Positions 25,565 through 35,321 are shown, numbered from the stretch's first letter. The stretch is 64,000 nucleotides of DNA from Azoarcus sp. (GCA_030656215.1 JAUSOD010000081.1:24244-88243); one strand, 5' to 3'. Program-made: numbers and translations. Notes: generated by a model from the letters alone, not told the origin.

Positions 25565-27235
25565 TCAGGCGGCGGGGACGGCGCCCTGCCGCAAGCGGTA
25601 GGCGAGCTGGCGACGGGTGATTCCGAGCAGGCGGGCGGCATGCGTGAGATTGCCATTGGCGCGCCGGACGGCCAGTTCCAGCAGCTGGGCCTCGTGCTGC
25701 TGTAGCTGGAAGCCGTCATGCAGAATCGCTTCGCACAAACGGCTGCGGCTCGCCTCATCCTCATTGCCGACGACGCCCGCATGATCGACGCCAGCACCGC
25801 CGGCGATGACCGGCGCACCACCGGCAAACAGGTGGTCGATCTCGATCAGCCCCCCGTTGGGTGCCAGCAACACGCCGCGTTCGATCAGGTTCTCCAGTTC
25901 GCGCACATTGCCCGGCCACTGGTAGGCCATCAGCGCCTGCATCGCCCCGTCACTGATGCCCTGCAGCTTCTTGTGGTACGAAGCCTCGTACTTTTCGAGG
26001 AGCGACGCCGCCAGCAGCGGGATGTCGCTGCGGCGCTCGCGTAGCGGCGGAATCACCACCGGATAGGTGGCCAGCCGGTAATACAGATCGGCCCGGAAAC
26101 GCCCGTCCGCGATCGCCTGCTGCAGATCCACATTGGTCGCCGCCACCAGGCGGACGTCGATCTTGCGCGTCTGCTCGTCGCCGAGGCGCTCCACCTCGCC
26201 GGTCTGCAGCACCCGTAGCAGCTTCACCTGGGCGGCGGGCGACAGGTCGCCCACTTCATCGAGGAACAGCGTGCCCCCATGGGCCCGCTCGAAGCGCCCC
26301 GGGCGCGAGGACTGGGCACCGGTGTAGGCGCCCTTCTGCACGCCGAACAGCTCGGACTCGATCAGGTCGTGGGGAATCGCGGCACAGTTGACCGCCACGA
26401 AGGGCTGCGCGGAACGGCTGCCATGCTCATGGATCCAGCGCGCAAACATCTCCTTGCCGACCCCGGTTTCACCCAGCAGGAGCACCGTGATCGGACTGCT
26501 GGCGGCCTTGCTGACCAAGTCGAAGGCAGCCCGGAAGCCGGTCGACGCGCCAATCAGGTTACCGGCCGACTCGACCGCACACCGGCGCAGGCGTGAAAGC
26601 TCCTCGCGCATCTCGTCGAGCTGACCCTGGAGGTTGTCCGGCTTGAAGTAGTCCAGGTAAGCGTCATCGCCCCAGGCCTCGGCCGGCTTGCCAACGACAT
26701 GGCATTGGTGGTCGCCCTTTGCAATACAGGATGTCTCGCGAAAAACAATGAAGCGGTTGAAGAACTGGGTGACGTAGCCCGAGGCGTACCCGACCAGGCT
26801 CCAGCACGCCGGATCGTCGCCGATACCGAATTGCTGCAGGTGGGAGTCGGCCTCCCAGGAGTTCTCCCAATCCACTTCGCCGACAAAACTGCCCCGCTCC
26901 CAGTCGAGCTCGGCATGCGAAATGGTGGCTTTGACCAGCCCTTCGAAGGCATGCAATTCGGGGCCGATGCGAAACACATCATACGGATCGCCCGCACCAT
27001 AGAGCTTCTTCGCCAGCTCGGCATCCTGTTGGCCAGATGCGAAGCCCATGCGAATCAGCAAGCCACGGGCACGCTCCACGCCAAGGGAGTCAAACAGCTC
27101 CCGGCGCAACGCGCCCATCGCACGAGCGTGAAACAGCAGCATGCGATTCTCGTCCAGCCAGATCTCGCCCCGATCAATATTGAAGCGCAGCCGGGAGCGC
27201 AGATTGAACTGTTCGATAAGCCTCTGTTGCGCCAT
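25565..27235 (-). CDS. Phenol-responsive sigma-54 activator (V4R / AAA+ / Fis; DmpR/MopR family)
   Basis: Activator of the phenol operon. The 556 residues hold an N-terminal V4R sensory domain (about 15-200), a linker, an AAA+ domain (Walker A GETGVGKE; sigma-54 loop GAYTGA, a Tyr variant of GAFTGA; DEVGDL Walker B) and a C-terminal Fis-type helix-turn-helix (NLTHAARLLGITRRQLAYRL). Zinc-site residues C144, E167, C170 and C178 match MopR C155/E178/C181/C189 by a constant offset of 11, and H95 and W123 match the MopR phenol-contacting H106 and W134. Phenol is thus the likely inducer. The adjacent sigma-54 promoter and the shared strand support this. Confidence 0.95.
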   Translation of the reverse strand: MAQQRLIEQFNLRSRLRFNIDRGEIWLDENRMLLFHARAMGALRRELFDSLGVERARGLLIRMGFASGQQDAELAKKLYGAGDPYDVFRIGPELHAFEGLVKATISHAELDWERGSFVGEVDWENSWEADSHLQQFGIGDDPACWSLVGYASGYVTQFFNRFIVFRETSCIAKGDHQCHVVGKPAEAWGDDAYLDYFKPDNLQGQLDEMREELSRLRRCAVESAGNLIGASTGFRAAFDLVSKAASSPITVLLLGETGVGKEMFARWIHEHGSRSAQPFVAVNCAAIPHDLIESELFGVQKGAYTGAQSSRPGRFERAHGGTLFLDEVGDLSPAAQVKLLRVLQTGEVERLGDEQTRKIDVRLVAATNVDLQQAIADGRFRADLYYRLATYPVVIPPLRERRSDIPLLAASLLEKYEASYHKKLQGISDGAMQALMAYQWPGNVRELENLIERGVLLAPNGGLIEIDHLFAGGAPVIAGGAGVDHAGVVGNEDEASRSRLCEAILHDGFQLQQHEAQLLELAVRRANGNLTHAARLLGITRRQLAYRLRQGAVPAA

Positions 27236-27345
27236 TCCGTCTCCACCTCGGCCTCGGCGGGCCGTTGTTGTAATGTCACTGGCCGTACTTTAACCCCCAA
27301 CACCGCCCGCCCCAATGTCACCATGATCACAGCGGGGCGCCGTCA

Positions 27346-28374
27346 TCACGCACGCGCATCCTCCGCAGCGATGTTCATCAGTCGAACGAACAGCAGCTTG
27401 AACGCCTCATCGCGTTCGCTGCCGACTCGAAGCGCCTCGTTCTGGCGAAACGCAGCTTCGATATCGCGCCAATCACCCTCCGTCAGGTGACGACGGGCCG
27501 CGGGCAGAATCAGCTTTTCCTCGGCACTGAGATGACGCCATTGGGCATCGGTGAAGCGTTCGAGCGCGTCGGCCAGCGCAAACTGGTGGGGCGTGCTTGC
27601 GCGCGCCTGAGCGAGCAGCAACTCGATCTCGTCGATCGACCGCGCCCCCTCCCGGTGCTCCTGCTCAAGGGAGGCAATCAGCGCGGCCACCTCGCCGCTG
27701 CGCGCGGCCAGGCGACTGAACAGATACTGCTCTTCCTTGGGGTGGTGCTGCACTTCGGGAAACGCCTTGATGTAGTGAATCATCGAGGCGAGGAACTCGA
27801 AATCCGGCACCGCACCCTGCCCGCGCAGCTGATCGGTCTGGCGCCGCAGCCCCCTGATGACCGCGGCGATCGCCCGGTGTTCGTCCTTGATGATACCGAT
27901 GGCGGCATCGGCCGCACTGCTGACGACATTGTTCTCAATCGTGGCGACCAGCACCGGCAGCGTGCTGTGTGTGAGCACCTTCTGGGTCTGCGAGCCCATC
28001 ATCAGACCACGTAGGCCGCGGCGACCATGCGAGGCCATGAAAATCAGGTCGCACCCGCGCTCGGCGGCCACGTCGAGAATCAGCTCATAGGGTCGCGAAC
28101 CGGTCCGGACTACACCCTCGCAGGGCAGGTCGAAGGCGCCCGCCGCGGCCAGCGCCTTGGCCAGAATCGCACTGGCTTCTCCCGCTGCCGCCTCGGCGAA
28201 TGCGTCGGGCGAGAGACTGCGCAACAGCGCGCCATCACCCGAGCTGCCCACATCCTCGCGGGCGGTGAAAAAAGTGATCCGCGCACCCAGAGTACGGGCG
28301 AACTCCACTGCCTGCGTGACCAGATTGGTGGCCAGCTCCGAACCATCAAGCGGCACCAGCAAATGACGATACAT
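27346..28374 (-). CDS. UspA domain fused to a hemerythrin-like domain
   Basis: A 342-residue-class fusion protein. Residues 1-145 are a universal stress protein domain (HLLVPLDGSELA at the start, and the nucleotide-binding end MASHGRRGLRGLMMGSQTQKVL). Residues about 155-325 are a four-helix hemerythrin-like (HHE) domain: DEHRAI, HYIKAFPEVQHHPKEE, LEQEHREG and WRHLSAEEKLILP supply the His/Glu ligands for a diiron or other oxo-bridged site. This suggests oxygen, NO or redox sensing or storage. It is the last gene of the DUF1302 operon, 16 bp after the RND permease. Function in that context is unknown. Confidence 0.9.
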   Translation of the reverse strand: MYRHLLVPLDGSELATNLVTQAVEFARTLGARITFFTAREDVGSSGDGALLRSLSPDAFAEAAAGEASAILAKALAAAGAFDLPCEGVVRTGSRPYELILDVAAERGCDLIFMASHGRRGLRGLMMGSQTQKVLTHSTLPVLVATIENNVVSSAADAAIGIIKDEHRAIAAVIRGLRRQTDQLRGQGAVPDFEFLASMIHYIKAFPEVQHHPKEEQYLFSRLAARSGEVAALIASLEQEHREGARSIDEIELLLAQARASTPHQFALADALERFTDAQWRHLSAEEKLILPAARRHLTEGDWRDIEAAFRQNEALRVGSERDEAFKLLFVRLMNIAAEDARA

Positions 28375-28391
28375 GTTTCGTTCCTCTTGTT
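28374..28391 (-). promoter_or_regulatory. Ribosome site deciding the start of the UspA-hemerythrin gene
   Basis: AAGAGGAACG lies directly before ATG 28372-28374. This supports MYRHLLVPLDGS as the N-terminus rather than a start ten codons upstream, inside the preceding gene. Confidence 0.6.
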
Positions 28392-30790
28392 CAGACCACG
28401 ACAACTGTCTTCGGTCGCAGCAGGAAATGACTCAATGCAGGCAGCAGGATCAGCGCCCCGAGCATGTTCCAGATGAACATGAATGCCAGCAGGATGCCCA
28501 TGTCGGCCTGGAATTTGATCGGCGACCACACCCAGGTAGCCACCGCCAATCCCAGCGTGATCCCGGTCAGCACCACCACCTTGCCGGTAAACAGCAGCGC
28601 CTTGTAATAGGCCTCGGACAGGCTCATGCCCTCCTTCATCCGCGCCAGCACCACCGTCATCACATACAAGGCGTAATCGACGCCGATCCCGACCCCGAGC
28701 GCGATCACCGGCAAGGTCGCCACCTTCACCCCGATGTTCAGCCACACCATCAGCGCCTGGCACAGCACCGAGGTAATCATCAACGGCAGTACCGCACACA
28801 CCACCGCACGCCACGAGCGGAAGGTGATGAAAGTGAGCACGATCACCGCGCAGTACACCAGGATCAGCATCTGCGTGTTGGCCTTCTCGACCACGATATT
28901 GGTCGCCGCCTCGATACCGGCGTTGCCCGCCGCATTGAGGAAGCGCAACTCGTCCGTACCGTATTGCGCGGCAAACGCCTCCACCGTTCTGACCACACTG
29001 TTGAGCGTGTCGGCCTTGTGATCCTTCAGGTAGGCATACACCGTGAGCAGATCGCAGTTCTGATTGAACATTTCACGCGGTGCGCGGGTAATGATGGCGT
29101 TGAGCATGTCCTGCGAGCGCGGGATCTCGAACCACTTCAGACTGCCTTCGTTCATGCCGGCGTTGGCGACCTTGGCCAGCCCCGCGAGCGAGCTGGTGCC
29201 CTCGACGCCGGGCAGCTGTTGCAGCTCACGTTCGAGCGCATCGACTGCCATCAGCGTGTCGTACTGCCCGCAGGCGTATTGCGGGGTCTTCACCATCACG
29301 ATGAAGACATCGCTGCTGGCAGCGTAATTGGCGCCCATGAAGGCGTTGTCCCGGTTGTAGCGCGAATCCGGGCGTAGCTCGGGCGCCCCGGGGTCGGTGT
29401 CACCGATCTTCAGTTGCGCGCCGCCCAGCAGGCCAATCGCCCCCATCGCAACCCCCGCCAGCACGCCGATGGTGGCCCACTTGCGCTGAGTGAACAGATC
29501 GAGGAAAGACCAGAAGGGGTGGCGCCTGTGCTCAAGATCGCTGGCTTCGAGGCGCTCCGCCTGGTTGCTGCGCTGCGCGGCTGCCGCGCTTACGCCGGTG
29601 TAGGAGAGCAGGATCGGCAACACCGCCAGATTGGTGAAGATCAATACCGCCACCCCCAGGCTGGCGGTGACTGCCAGATCCTGAATCACCGGGATGTCGA
29701 TCACCATCAGTACCGCAAAGCCGATTGCGTCGGTGATGAGCGCGATCATCCCGGTCAGGAACAGGCGCCGGAAGGTGTAGCGAGCGGCCACCAGCTTGTG
29801 CGTACCGCGCCCGATGTCCTGCATGATGCCGTTCATCTTCTGTGCGCCATGGCTCATGCCGATGGCGAATACAACGAAGGGCACCAGGATCGAATAGGGG
29901 TCGAGCTCGTAGCCGAGCGTTGGCAACAGACCGAACAGCCACACCACCGCGGTCAAGGAGCACAGCATCACCAGCAAGGTACTGCGCAGGCAGCGCGTGT
30001 ACCAGTACAGCACCAGGGTGCAGATGGCGATCGCAGCGGCGAAGAACATCATCACCTGCTGCAAGCCATCAATCAGGTCGCCCACCACCTTGGCGAAGCC
30101 GGTGATGTGGATGCTGATCCGCTCAGACTCGTATTTGGTTCGCAATGCCTCCAGGCGCAGCGAAAGCGCATGGTAGTCGATACGTTCGCCGGTCTCGGCC
30201 ATGCGATCCTGCAGTGGCACCATCACGATGCTCGACCGGTAGTTGGCCGCCACCAGCTGTCCGATCTCGCCCGAGCGTTCGACGTTTACACGCACCTGTT
30301 CGAGGCTGTCCGACGAGCCATCATAATCGTCCGGAATCACCGGCCCGCCATCCAGACCTTCCTCGGTCACGCCAGTCCAGCGCACCGCTGGCGCCCACAG
30401 CGACTTCATGAAGGGCCGATCGACGCCTGGCATCAGGAATAGCTCGTCGCTGAGCTTGCGTACCGTATCGAGATACCCGGCATCAAAAATATCGCCCTCC
30501 CTGGCCTCAACCGCGATGCGCAGGCTGTTACCCATGCCCGCGAGCTGGCTGCGGTTCTCGAGATAATTGACGATGTACGGATGCCCGGTCGGAATCATCT
30601 TCTCGAACGCAGCGTTGAGCGAAAGCCCCAGCGCCTTGTAGCCAAAGAAGGCGGTGGCGATCAGACAAAACGCCAGTACCAGCGCGCGGTTATTGAACAG
30701 CAAGCGCTCGAGCAGCGAGCCCGAACGATGATCGAAGCCCTGAAGCCCGCCCGCGAGGCCAGGCCCGGGCAATGTGTTTGCGATACTCAT
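28391..30790 (-). CDS. RND-superfamily (MMPL/HpnN-like) permease
   Basis: A 799-residue inner-membrane protein with two repeats, each with one N-terminal membrane helix, a large periplasmic loop and a cluster of five helices (for example around residues 235-400 and 610-790): about 12 helices in all. It is shorter than AcrB-type pumps (about 1040) and resembles the SSD/MMPL-like exporters that move lipids or hydrophobic compounds. ATG 30788-30790 overlaps the YCF48-like gene stop as TGATG. Partner proteins are the periplasmic YCF48-like and DUF1329 proteins and the DUF1302 barrel. A role in moving hydrophobic aromatic or lipid molecules between membranes is inferred. Confidence 0.9.
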   Translation of the reverse strand: MSIANTLPGPGLAGGLQGFDHRSGSLLERLLFNNRALVLAFCLIATAFFGYKALGLSLNAAFEKMIPTGHPYIVNYLENRSQLAGMGNSLRIAVEAREGDIFDAGYLDTVRKLSDELFLMPGVDRPFMKSLWAPAVRWTGVTEEGLDGGPVIPDDYDGSSDSLEQVRVNVERSGEIGQLVAANYRSSIVMVPLQDRMAETGERIDYHALSLRLEALRTKYESERISIHITGFAKVVGDLIDGLQQVMMFFAAAIAICTLVLYWYTRCLRSTLLVMLCSLTAVVWLFGLLPTLGYELDPYSILVPFVVFAIGMSHGAQKMNGIMQDIGRGTHKLVAARYTFRRLFLTGMIALITDAIGFAVLMVIDIPVIQDLAVTASLGVAVLIFTNLAVLPILLSYTGVSAAAAQRSNQAERLEASDLEHRRHPFWSFLDLFTQRKWATIGVLAGVAMGAIGLLGGAQLKIGDTDPGAPELRPDSRYNRDNAFMGANYAASSDVFIVMVKTPQYACGQYDTLMAVDALERELQQLPGVEGTSSLAGLAKVANAGMNEGSLKWFEIPRSQDMLNAIITRAPREMFNQNCDLLTVYAYLKDHKADTLNSVVRTVEAFAAQYGTDELRFLNAAGNAGIEAATNIVVEKANTQMLILVYCAVIVLTFITFRSWRAVVCAVLPLMITSVLCQALMVWLNIGVKVATLPVIALGVGIGVDYALYVMTVVLARMKEGMSLSEAYYKALLFTGKVVVLTGITLGLAVATWVWSPIKFQADMGILLAFMFIWNMLGALILLPALSHFLLRPKTVVVV

Positions 30791-31908
30791 CACTTTGCTT
30801 CCGCTACAAGTTTGCGATGTTCCAGCCGAGCAAGACCGCGTCCGCCCGAAAGAACCAGATCACCCGCTGAGGTCTCGACCATGCCGGTCAGCCCGCTGCC
30901 GGGGTGCTCAGGTAGCGCGACAAAACTGCGCGCGCCGTCGGTGCTGCGCAGCAAACGCCCACTCTCGTCGGCCAGCACGACCGACCCATCCGACAACAGA
31001 CGTCCGGCGGTGAGCGTGATCTCCTGATCGATCGGAACCTGCACCCAGCTTTGCCCACCGTCATGGCTGCGCCAGGCGTTGCCGCGCAGCCCATAGGCAA
31101 GCATCGTGTCCGCATCGATCACGACGACGCCAAAATAGGTACCGGCGTAAGGGGTCGGTATGGCGGCAAAACTTTCACCGCCATCCTGCGAGCGGAACAG
31201 CACACCTTGCTCGCCCGCGATCAGGATGTCCCGCCCACGAACCTGCACCTGATAAAGATGATTGCCACGCGCATTGGGAATGCGCCCCGCCAGTGAGTGC
31301 CAGGTCGCGCCGCCGTCTTCGGTCACGAGCGCCAAGCCATAGGCACCAACCGCATAGCCGCGTTGATCGTCAGCGAAATGCACCCCAAGAAAGGGCTTGT
31401 CCGGTCCTTCTTCGACCATCCTCTGGGCATCGCGCACGGCGCGAGCGGCCCCGGGGTCACCCCCAGCCAGCCGAGCACTCGCCTCATCCAGCACGATGGC
31501 GGCCGCCTGACGGCCATCGAGCTGACGCGTCCAGCTGTCGCCACCATCTGCGCTATGCAGGATCACGCCGCTGTGACCGACCGCCCAGCCCCGATCGGAA
31601 CCGACAAAATGCACGTCAGTCAGCGCCACGCTCACCGGTACCGTGCGAGCCTGGCGCCAGTTGCGGCCGAAATCATCGGACAGCAACACATTGCCACGCA
31701 CACCGACCGCGACCACCCGCTCACCGACGCGGGCAAGTGCCAGTTGAGGGGCGACCTGCGCCCGAACATCCGCTCGCGCCGGCAGATCGAGCAGATCGGG
31801 CACCTTGTGCGTATCGGCCAGCACGGCAGATCCGCCAAGCAGCCACAAAAGAGAAAACAGGGTAGCGGCGTGGGGCACGCGCCAACCGGATGGAGTCTTG
31901 AAAACCAT
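30790..31908 (-). CDS. YCF48-like (BNR-repeat) periplasmic beta-propeller protein
   Basis: A 372-residue secreted protein. Residues 1-30 form a signal peptide (hydrophobic ATLFSLLWLLGGSAVLA). The rest has repeated propeller blades with the BNR/YCF48 pattern S-x-D-x-G-x-x-W: SDDFGRNWRQ, SADGGDSWTRQ, TEDGGATWHS, SQDGGESFAA and SHDGGQSWVQ. Related proteins in other bacteria are encoded beside RND permeases, DUF1302 and DUF1329 genes, as here. The start at ATG 31906-31908 was chosen because it gives the signal peptide; a longer frame upstream adds no sensible sequence. It probably forms a periplasmic part of the transport system. Confidence 0.88.
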   Translation of the reverse strand: MVFKTPSGWRVPHAATLFSLLWLLGGSAVLADTHKVPDLLDLPARADVRAQVAPQLALARVGERVVAVGVRGNVLLSDDFGRNWRQARTVPVSVALTDVHFVGSDRGWAVGHSGVILHSADGGDSWTRQLDGRQAAAIVLDEASARLAGGDPGAARAVRDAQRMVEEGPDKPFLGVHFADDQRGYAVGAYGLALVTEDGGATWHSLAGRIPNARGNHLYQVQVRGRDILIAGEQGVLFRSQDGGESFAAIPTPYAGTYFGVVVIDADTMLAYGLRGNAWRSHDGGQSWVQVPIDQEITLTAGRLLSDGSVVLADESGRLLRSTDGARSFVALPEHPGSGLTGMVETSAGDLVLSGGRGLARLEHRKLVAEAK

Positions 31909-32045
31909 GGGACGTACTCGCTCGCAGCACCCGGCCGTCACGCGACACGATTGAAACCGGTGCGGACAGACGGGCACATCAGGAGTGGAAGGCAGTTGCC
32001 GGCCCGAAGCGGGCCGGCAGGCAGGCAGCAGAGGTGAAGCCTTGA

Positions 32046-33401
32046 TCAGCGCGAGGCTTCGGCCGCCACGGCGTCACCGGTGAAGTAGGTTTCCGGCTTG
32101 CGCGGCACGACCTTGAAGTCTTCGCCGTTGAGCGCCTGAATCACGCTCATGGTGCCCGCCTGCAGGTTGAACACGGTCGCGGTCTTGATCAGCGTCGCCG
32201 GGATGGACGGCACCACGAAGGGGGTGACCTGGGTCGTGCGCCACAGCTTGCCTTCGGCGTCGTAGCCGTCGACCAGCGCGATCAGCCAGGTATCCTCGTC
32301 AAGGTAGTAGCGACGCTTCGGCACCGCATGGCGCTTGCCGCTGGCGACGTTGGCCTCGACCACCCACACCCGATGCTTCTCCCAGCGCACGTGGTCGGGG
32401 TTGAGGTGGCTCCTGGAGATGGCGTCGTCAAGCTTGGCACCGATCAATCCATTGTTATTGTACGGAATCAGCATTTCCTGCTTGCCAATCAGCTTCCATT
32501 CGAAGCGGTCGAGCGCGCCGAAAAAGCCCTGTACCTCGTCGAAGTAATTGGCACCCGACGCAACAAAGTCCGGCGTGTCGTAGGACACCGTCGGCGCGCG
32601 GCGAACACGGCGCTGACCGACCAGATACTGCCAGGCCTGGCGTGCATTCTTCTGATCGATGCTGTCACGGATCACCAGCGACTCGCCGGCCTTGAACGGC
32701 GGCTCGAGGGTGTTGAAGCGAAACATCGCATACTCGCCGGACCAGTTCTCCGGTGTCGCATCCTCGTAATACTGCGGATACTGGAAGGCGATCTCGTTGC
32801 GCGTCGCCAGCGTATGCGACCCGTCGGCATTGCCGACGATGTTCTTGAAACGATACTCGATCGACGGCGCCTCGACGCGCATCAGGAAGTTCCACATCAC
32901 TTCGACCCCGTCCTTCGGGATCGGGAAGGGCGTACCGCCGATGCAGCCGGAGATGGAGTAGCCACCATCCCTGGTCTCGCACCGCGTCGCATTCTTTGCG
33001 ACGTTGTCGTACACGCGCTGCGGTGCGGCCGCAGTACGGTGCGTGGGATAAACGTCGAGGCGGAAACTGTCCGGATACTTCTGCAACAGCGCCTTGGTAC
33101 CGTCGGACAACAAAGCGGCATGTTCAGTCATGTTCTTCGCCGTGACCTGGAACTTCGGCTTCTCGTCAGCGAAAATCTCGGTCGGAATGTCACCCATTTT
33201 CTTGCCCGGCAGCGGCTTGGTGATACCACCCTCCCACGACGGAATGCTGCCATCCTTGTTTCCGGCCTTTTCCGCGCCCAGCGGTGTCAGCGTGCTCTTG
33301 AGCTTGGCCGCCTCGTCTGCACTCACAGCGGCGTGCGCACTCTGTGCGCCCATCAGGACGGTCGCCAGTGCCGCCCACAGAACCTTGTGCTTGATCATCA
33401 T
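32046..33401 (-). CDS. DUF1329 periplasmic protein (LolB-like outer-membrane lipid-handling family)
   Basis: A 451-residue secreted protein with a signal peptide (MMIKHKVLWAALATVLMG, cleavage near AHA). The mature part starts with the DUF1329 hallmark LTPLGAEKAGNKDGSIPSWEGG and contains YPDSFRLDVYPTHRTAAAP. The fold is related to LolA/LolB-type lipid binders, and the gene nearly always accompanies DUF1302. ATG 33399-33401 has AGGAG 5 nt upstream; longer frames only read into the preceding gene. Located 29 bp after the DUF1302 gene and 137 bp before the YCF48-like gene. Confidence 0.92.
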   Translation of the reverse strand: MMIKHKVLWAALATVLMGAQSAHAAVSADEAAKLKSTLTPLGAEKAGNKDGSIPSWEGGITKPLPGKKMGDIPTEIFADEKPKFQVTAKNMTEHAALLSDGTKALLQKYPDSFRLDVYPTHRTAAAPQRVYDNVAKNATRCETRDGGYSISGCIGGTPFPIPKDGVEVMWNFLMRVEAPSIEYRFKNIVGNADGSHTLATRNEIAFQYPQYYEDATPENWSGEYAMFRFNTLEPPFKAGESLVIRDSIDQKNARQAWQYLVGQRRVRRAPTVSYDTPDFVASGANYFDEVQGFFGALDRFEWKLIGKQEMLIPYNNNGLIGAKLDDAISRSHLNPDHVRWEKHRVWVVEANVASGKRHAVPKRRYYLDEDTWLIALVDGYDAEGKLWRTTQVTPFVVPSIPATLIKTATVFNLQAGTMSVIQALNGEDFKVVPRKPETYFTGDAVAAEASR

Positions 33402-33430
33402 GTGTCTCCTCGATTGCCTTATGGCTTGAA

Positions 33431-35119
33431 TCAGAACGTGCGCTGAATGGACAGCGAGATGAAGTCGCGGTCGCCATGGAAGTTGTTGTATGAAAGCTCG
33501 GGCACGGCCGTGTTGTATTTGATAACGGAACCTGCACGCCCGAAGTAGTGGGTGAAATTCAGGCTGGCCTGCCAGGTTCTCTGGTAATCGGCCTTGATCC
33601 CGAGGCTCAGGTTGCCGCCATGCTCGGCCGGGAACAGCGCGCCATTGACCGACGAGCGCCCCCCCAGCCCATAGCTCAGCCCGATCGGCACCTGCAGATC
33701 GAGGCCAGGCGTGACCTGGAAATACTCGGGGGTGAACACGAACTGGATCGCGCTCGCGTCGCGGGTCGCCAGCGGATCGAGCTGATCGGCGTTGTCGGTG
33801 ATCTTGAGCCGACGGTTGTAGGCGAACTCGCCGATGAACGATGCGCCGTCCCACAGCGCGCTCGCACCCATGACGCTGATCGCCGACAGGTTCAGGTGCA
33901 TCGTCCGGCCCTTCGGGAACGCCGCGTTGTCATCCCCGTCGGAAAGCGGCCCGGTGATCACGGTATTGCCGGTTGCCACCAAAGGCATGTTGTCGCGGAA
34001 CGACATCTCGCCGGCAATATTCGTCTCGCCCAACAAGGTGCTGAAGCTGGCGCCCACGGTGCGGATATTCTCGCCAAACACCTGGACATAGTCGCCAACG
34101 CTGCCCGGCTGGACATTCACGCCCGGACGAAGATAGAACTGCGGCATTTTGTCGTGAAACTGCGCCGCATAGAATCCGTACTCTGCATTACCGCTCTTCA
34201 GGCGCAGCTGCACCCCACCCTGCCCGGAGTCTTTCGCTTCGATGTCTTTGCCGCGGAACACGGCTGCACCGGGCCCGAGGATCACGGTTTCGCCGCCCTC
34301 ATCGACGAAGTCGGCAAAGCTGAAATAGCTTCCTGCCGCCGGCAGGCGCGACTTGCGCCACTCGGCCTGGTAGTAGGCGCCGATGGTCACGTCCGCATTG
34401 ACCTGGAGTTGCGCCGACACCTGCCCCACCGGGCGGGCCACTTCCTTGAACTGCGAATTCGGGACCGCCAGCGCGCGCGCAAGGTCAAGCGGCGTCTGCG
34501 CGCCCGCAATACCGTTTGAACCGAAGAACAGGCTTTCACCGTACAACTGAGTGAAACGCCCGCCCTTCAGGTTAAGGTTCATGCCGGCCGGTGCCAGGTT
34601 TCCATAGACGAAGGCATCGAGAAACTCGGCATTGCGCCCGTGCAATCGCTTGGTGTCATCGGTGAACTTGTTGTACGAGGCAGATCGCGAATTAACCAGT
34701 GCGCCACCCAGGGCGCCCGGGTTGTCGTTGGATTCGTTGTACACCTGGTCATACCAGGCCGCACCACTCACCCGAAAGCCGAAAGCGCGCTTGTAACGGA
34801 AGTCGAATTCGGACAGCACATCCAGACGGTTCGAGATCAGGCCACGACCAAAATTCAGGTCGCCATCGTTGGTGTTTGCCTGCGGACCGATCGAATTGTC
34901 CGCCACGTCCGAGTCAACACCACGGACCCGCCACCCGGCGCTGTACTTCACCGTGTTATCCCAGGAGATCCGGATATCCGGATTGCCGGCATCGATCTGA
35001 AAGGCGGCTGCACCACCACTTGCCAGCAGGGCTGCAACGGCGGCAATCGCCGCACTCAAGCTGCTTGCGCGCGGCCCCGGTCGAGCCTGTGCACCACGTG
35101 TGCAAGGATGCTTGTTCAT
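33431..35119 (-). CDS. DUF1302 outer-membrane beta-barrel protein
   Basis: A 562-residue protein with an N-terminal signal peptide (SSLSAAIAAVAALLASGGAAAFQ). The mature part begins FQIDAGNPDIRISWDNTVKYSAGWRV, the DUF1302 hallmark, has alternating aromatic beta-strand patterns to the end, and finishes in Phe (SIQRTF), as is usual for outer-membrane barrels. It is the first gene of the operon whose upstream region carries a LysR-type operator (35230-35274). Probably a porin-like or lipid-/aromatic-handling pore working with DUF1329; the substrate is not shown by the sequence. Confidence 0.93.
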   Translation of the reverse strand: MNKHPCTRGAQARPGPRASSLSAAIAAVAALLASGGAAAFQIDAGNPDIRISWDNTVKYSAGWRVRGVDSDVADNSIGPQANTNDGDLNFGRGLISNRLDVLSEFDFRYKRAFGFRVSGAAWYDQVYNESNDNPGALGGALVNSRSASYNKFTDDTKRLHGRNAEFLDAFVYGNLAPAGMNLNLKGGRFTQLYGESLFFGSNGIAGAQTPLDLARALAVPNSQFKEVARPVGQVSAQLQVNADVTIGAYYQAEWRKSRLPAAGSYFSFADFVDEGGETVILGPGAAVFRGKDIEAKDSGQGGVQLRLKSGNAEYGFYAAQFHDKMPQFYLRPGVNVQPGSVGDYVQVFGENIRTVGASFSTLLGETNIAGEMSFRDNMPLVATGNTVITGPLSDGDDNAAFPKGRTMHLNLSAISVMGASALWDGASFIGEFAYNRRLKITDNADQLDPLATRDASAIQFVFTPEYFQVTPGLDLQVPIGLSYGLGGRSSVNGALFPAEHGGNLSLGIKADYQRTWQASLNFTHYFGRAGSVIKYNTAVPELSYNNFHGDRDFISLSIQRTF

Positions 35120-35229
35120 CTCTTCCTCCTCATGCGTTGTGTGTCTTTCGTCTTGTCGTCCAGCTGGCGGCGAAGGTCTTGGGCCTGTAACGCAGCGGGG
35201 TAAGACGAAAGTTATCGGCGGGGAGGATT

Positions 35230-35274
35230 ACCGTCCAATACCATTATTCTCCCCTCTCCATACTCTTTAGGTAT
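35230..35274. promoter_or_regulatory. LysR-type operator between lysR and the DUF1302 operon
   Basis: ACCGTCCAATACCATTATT (35230-35248) and ATAC-TCTTTAG-GTAT (35260-35274), starts 30 bp apart. The first part matches 8965-8982 at 17 of 19 positions allowing one gap, and the second has the same BenM/CatM-type ATAC-N7-GTAT form as 8995-9009. The site is in the divergent gap next to the LysR gene, which probably binds it. Confidence 0.75.
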
Positions 35275-35321
35275 GCTTCAACGCGAGCATCTTGTCGTCG
35301 CATGAGGAGGGAGAACGAACA

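Noticed and set aside
25565..27235. GAYTGA in the activator read as a defect.
   Set aside because: Tyr in place of Phe in the GAFTGA loop is a known working variant in sigma-54 activators, and all other motifs are intact.
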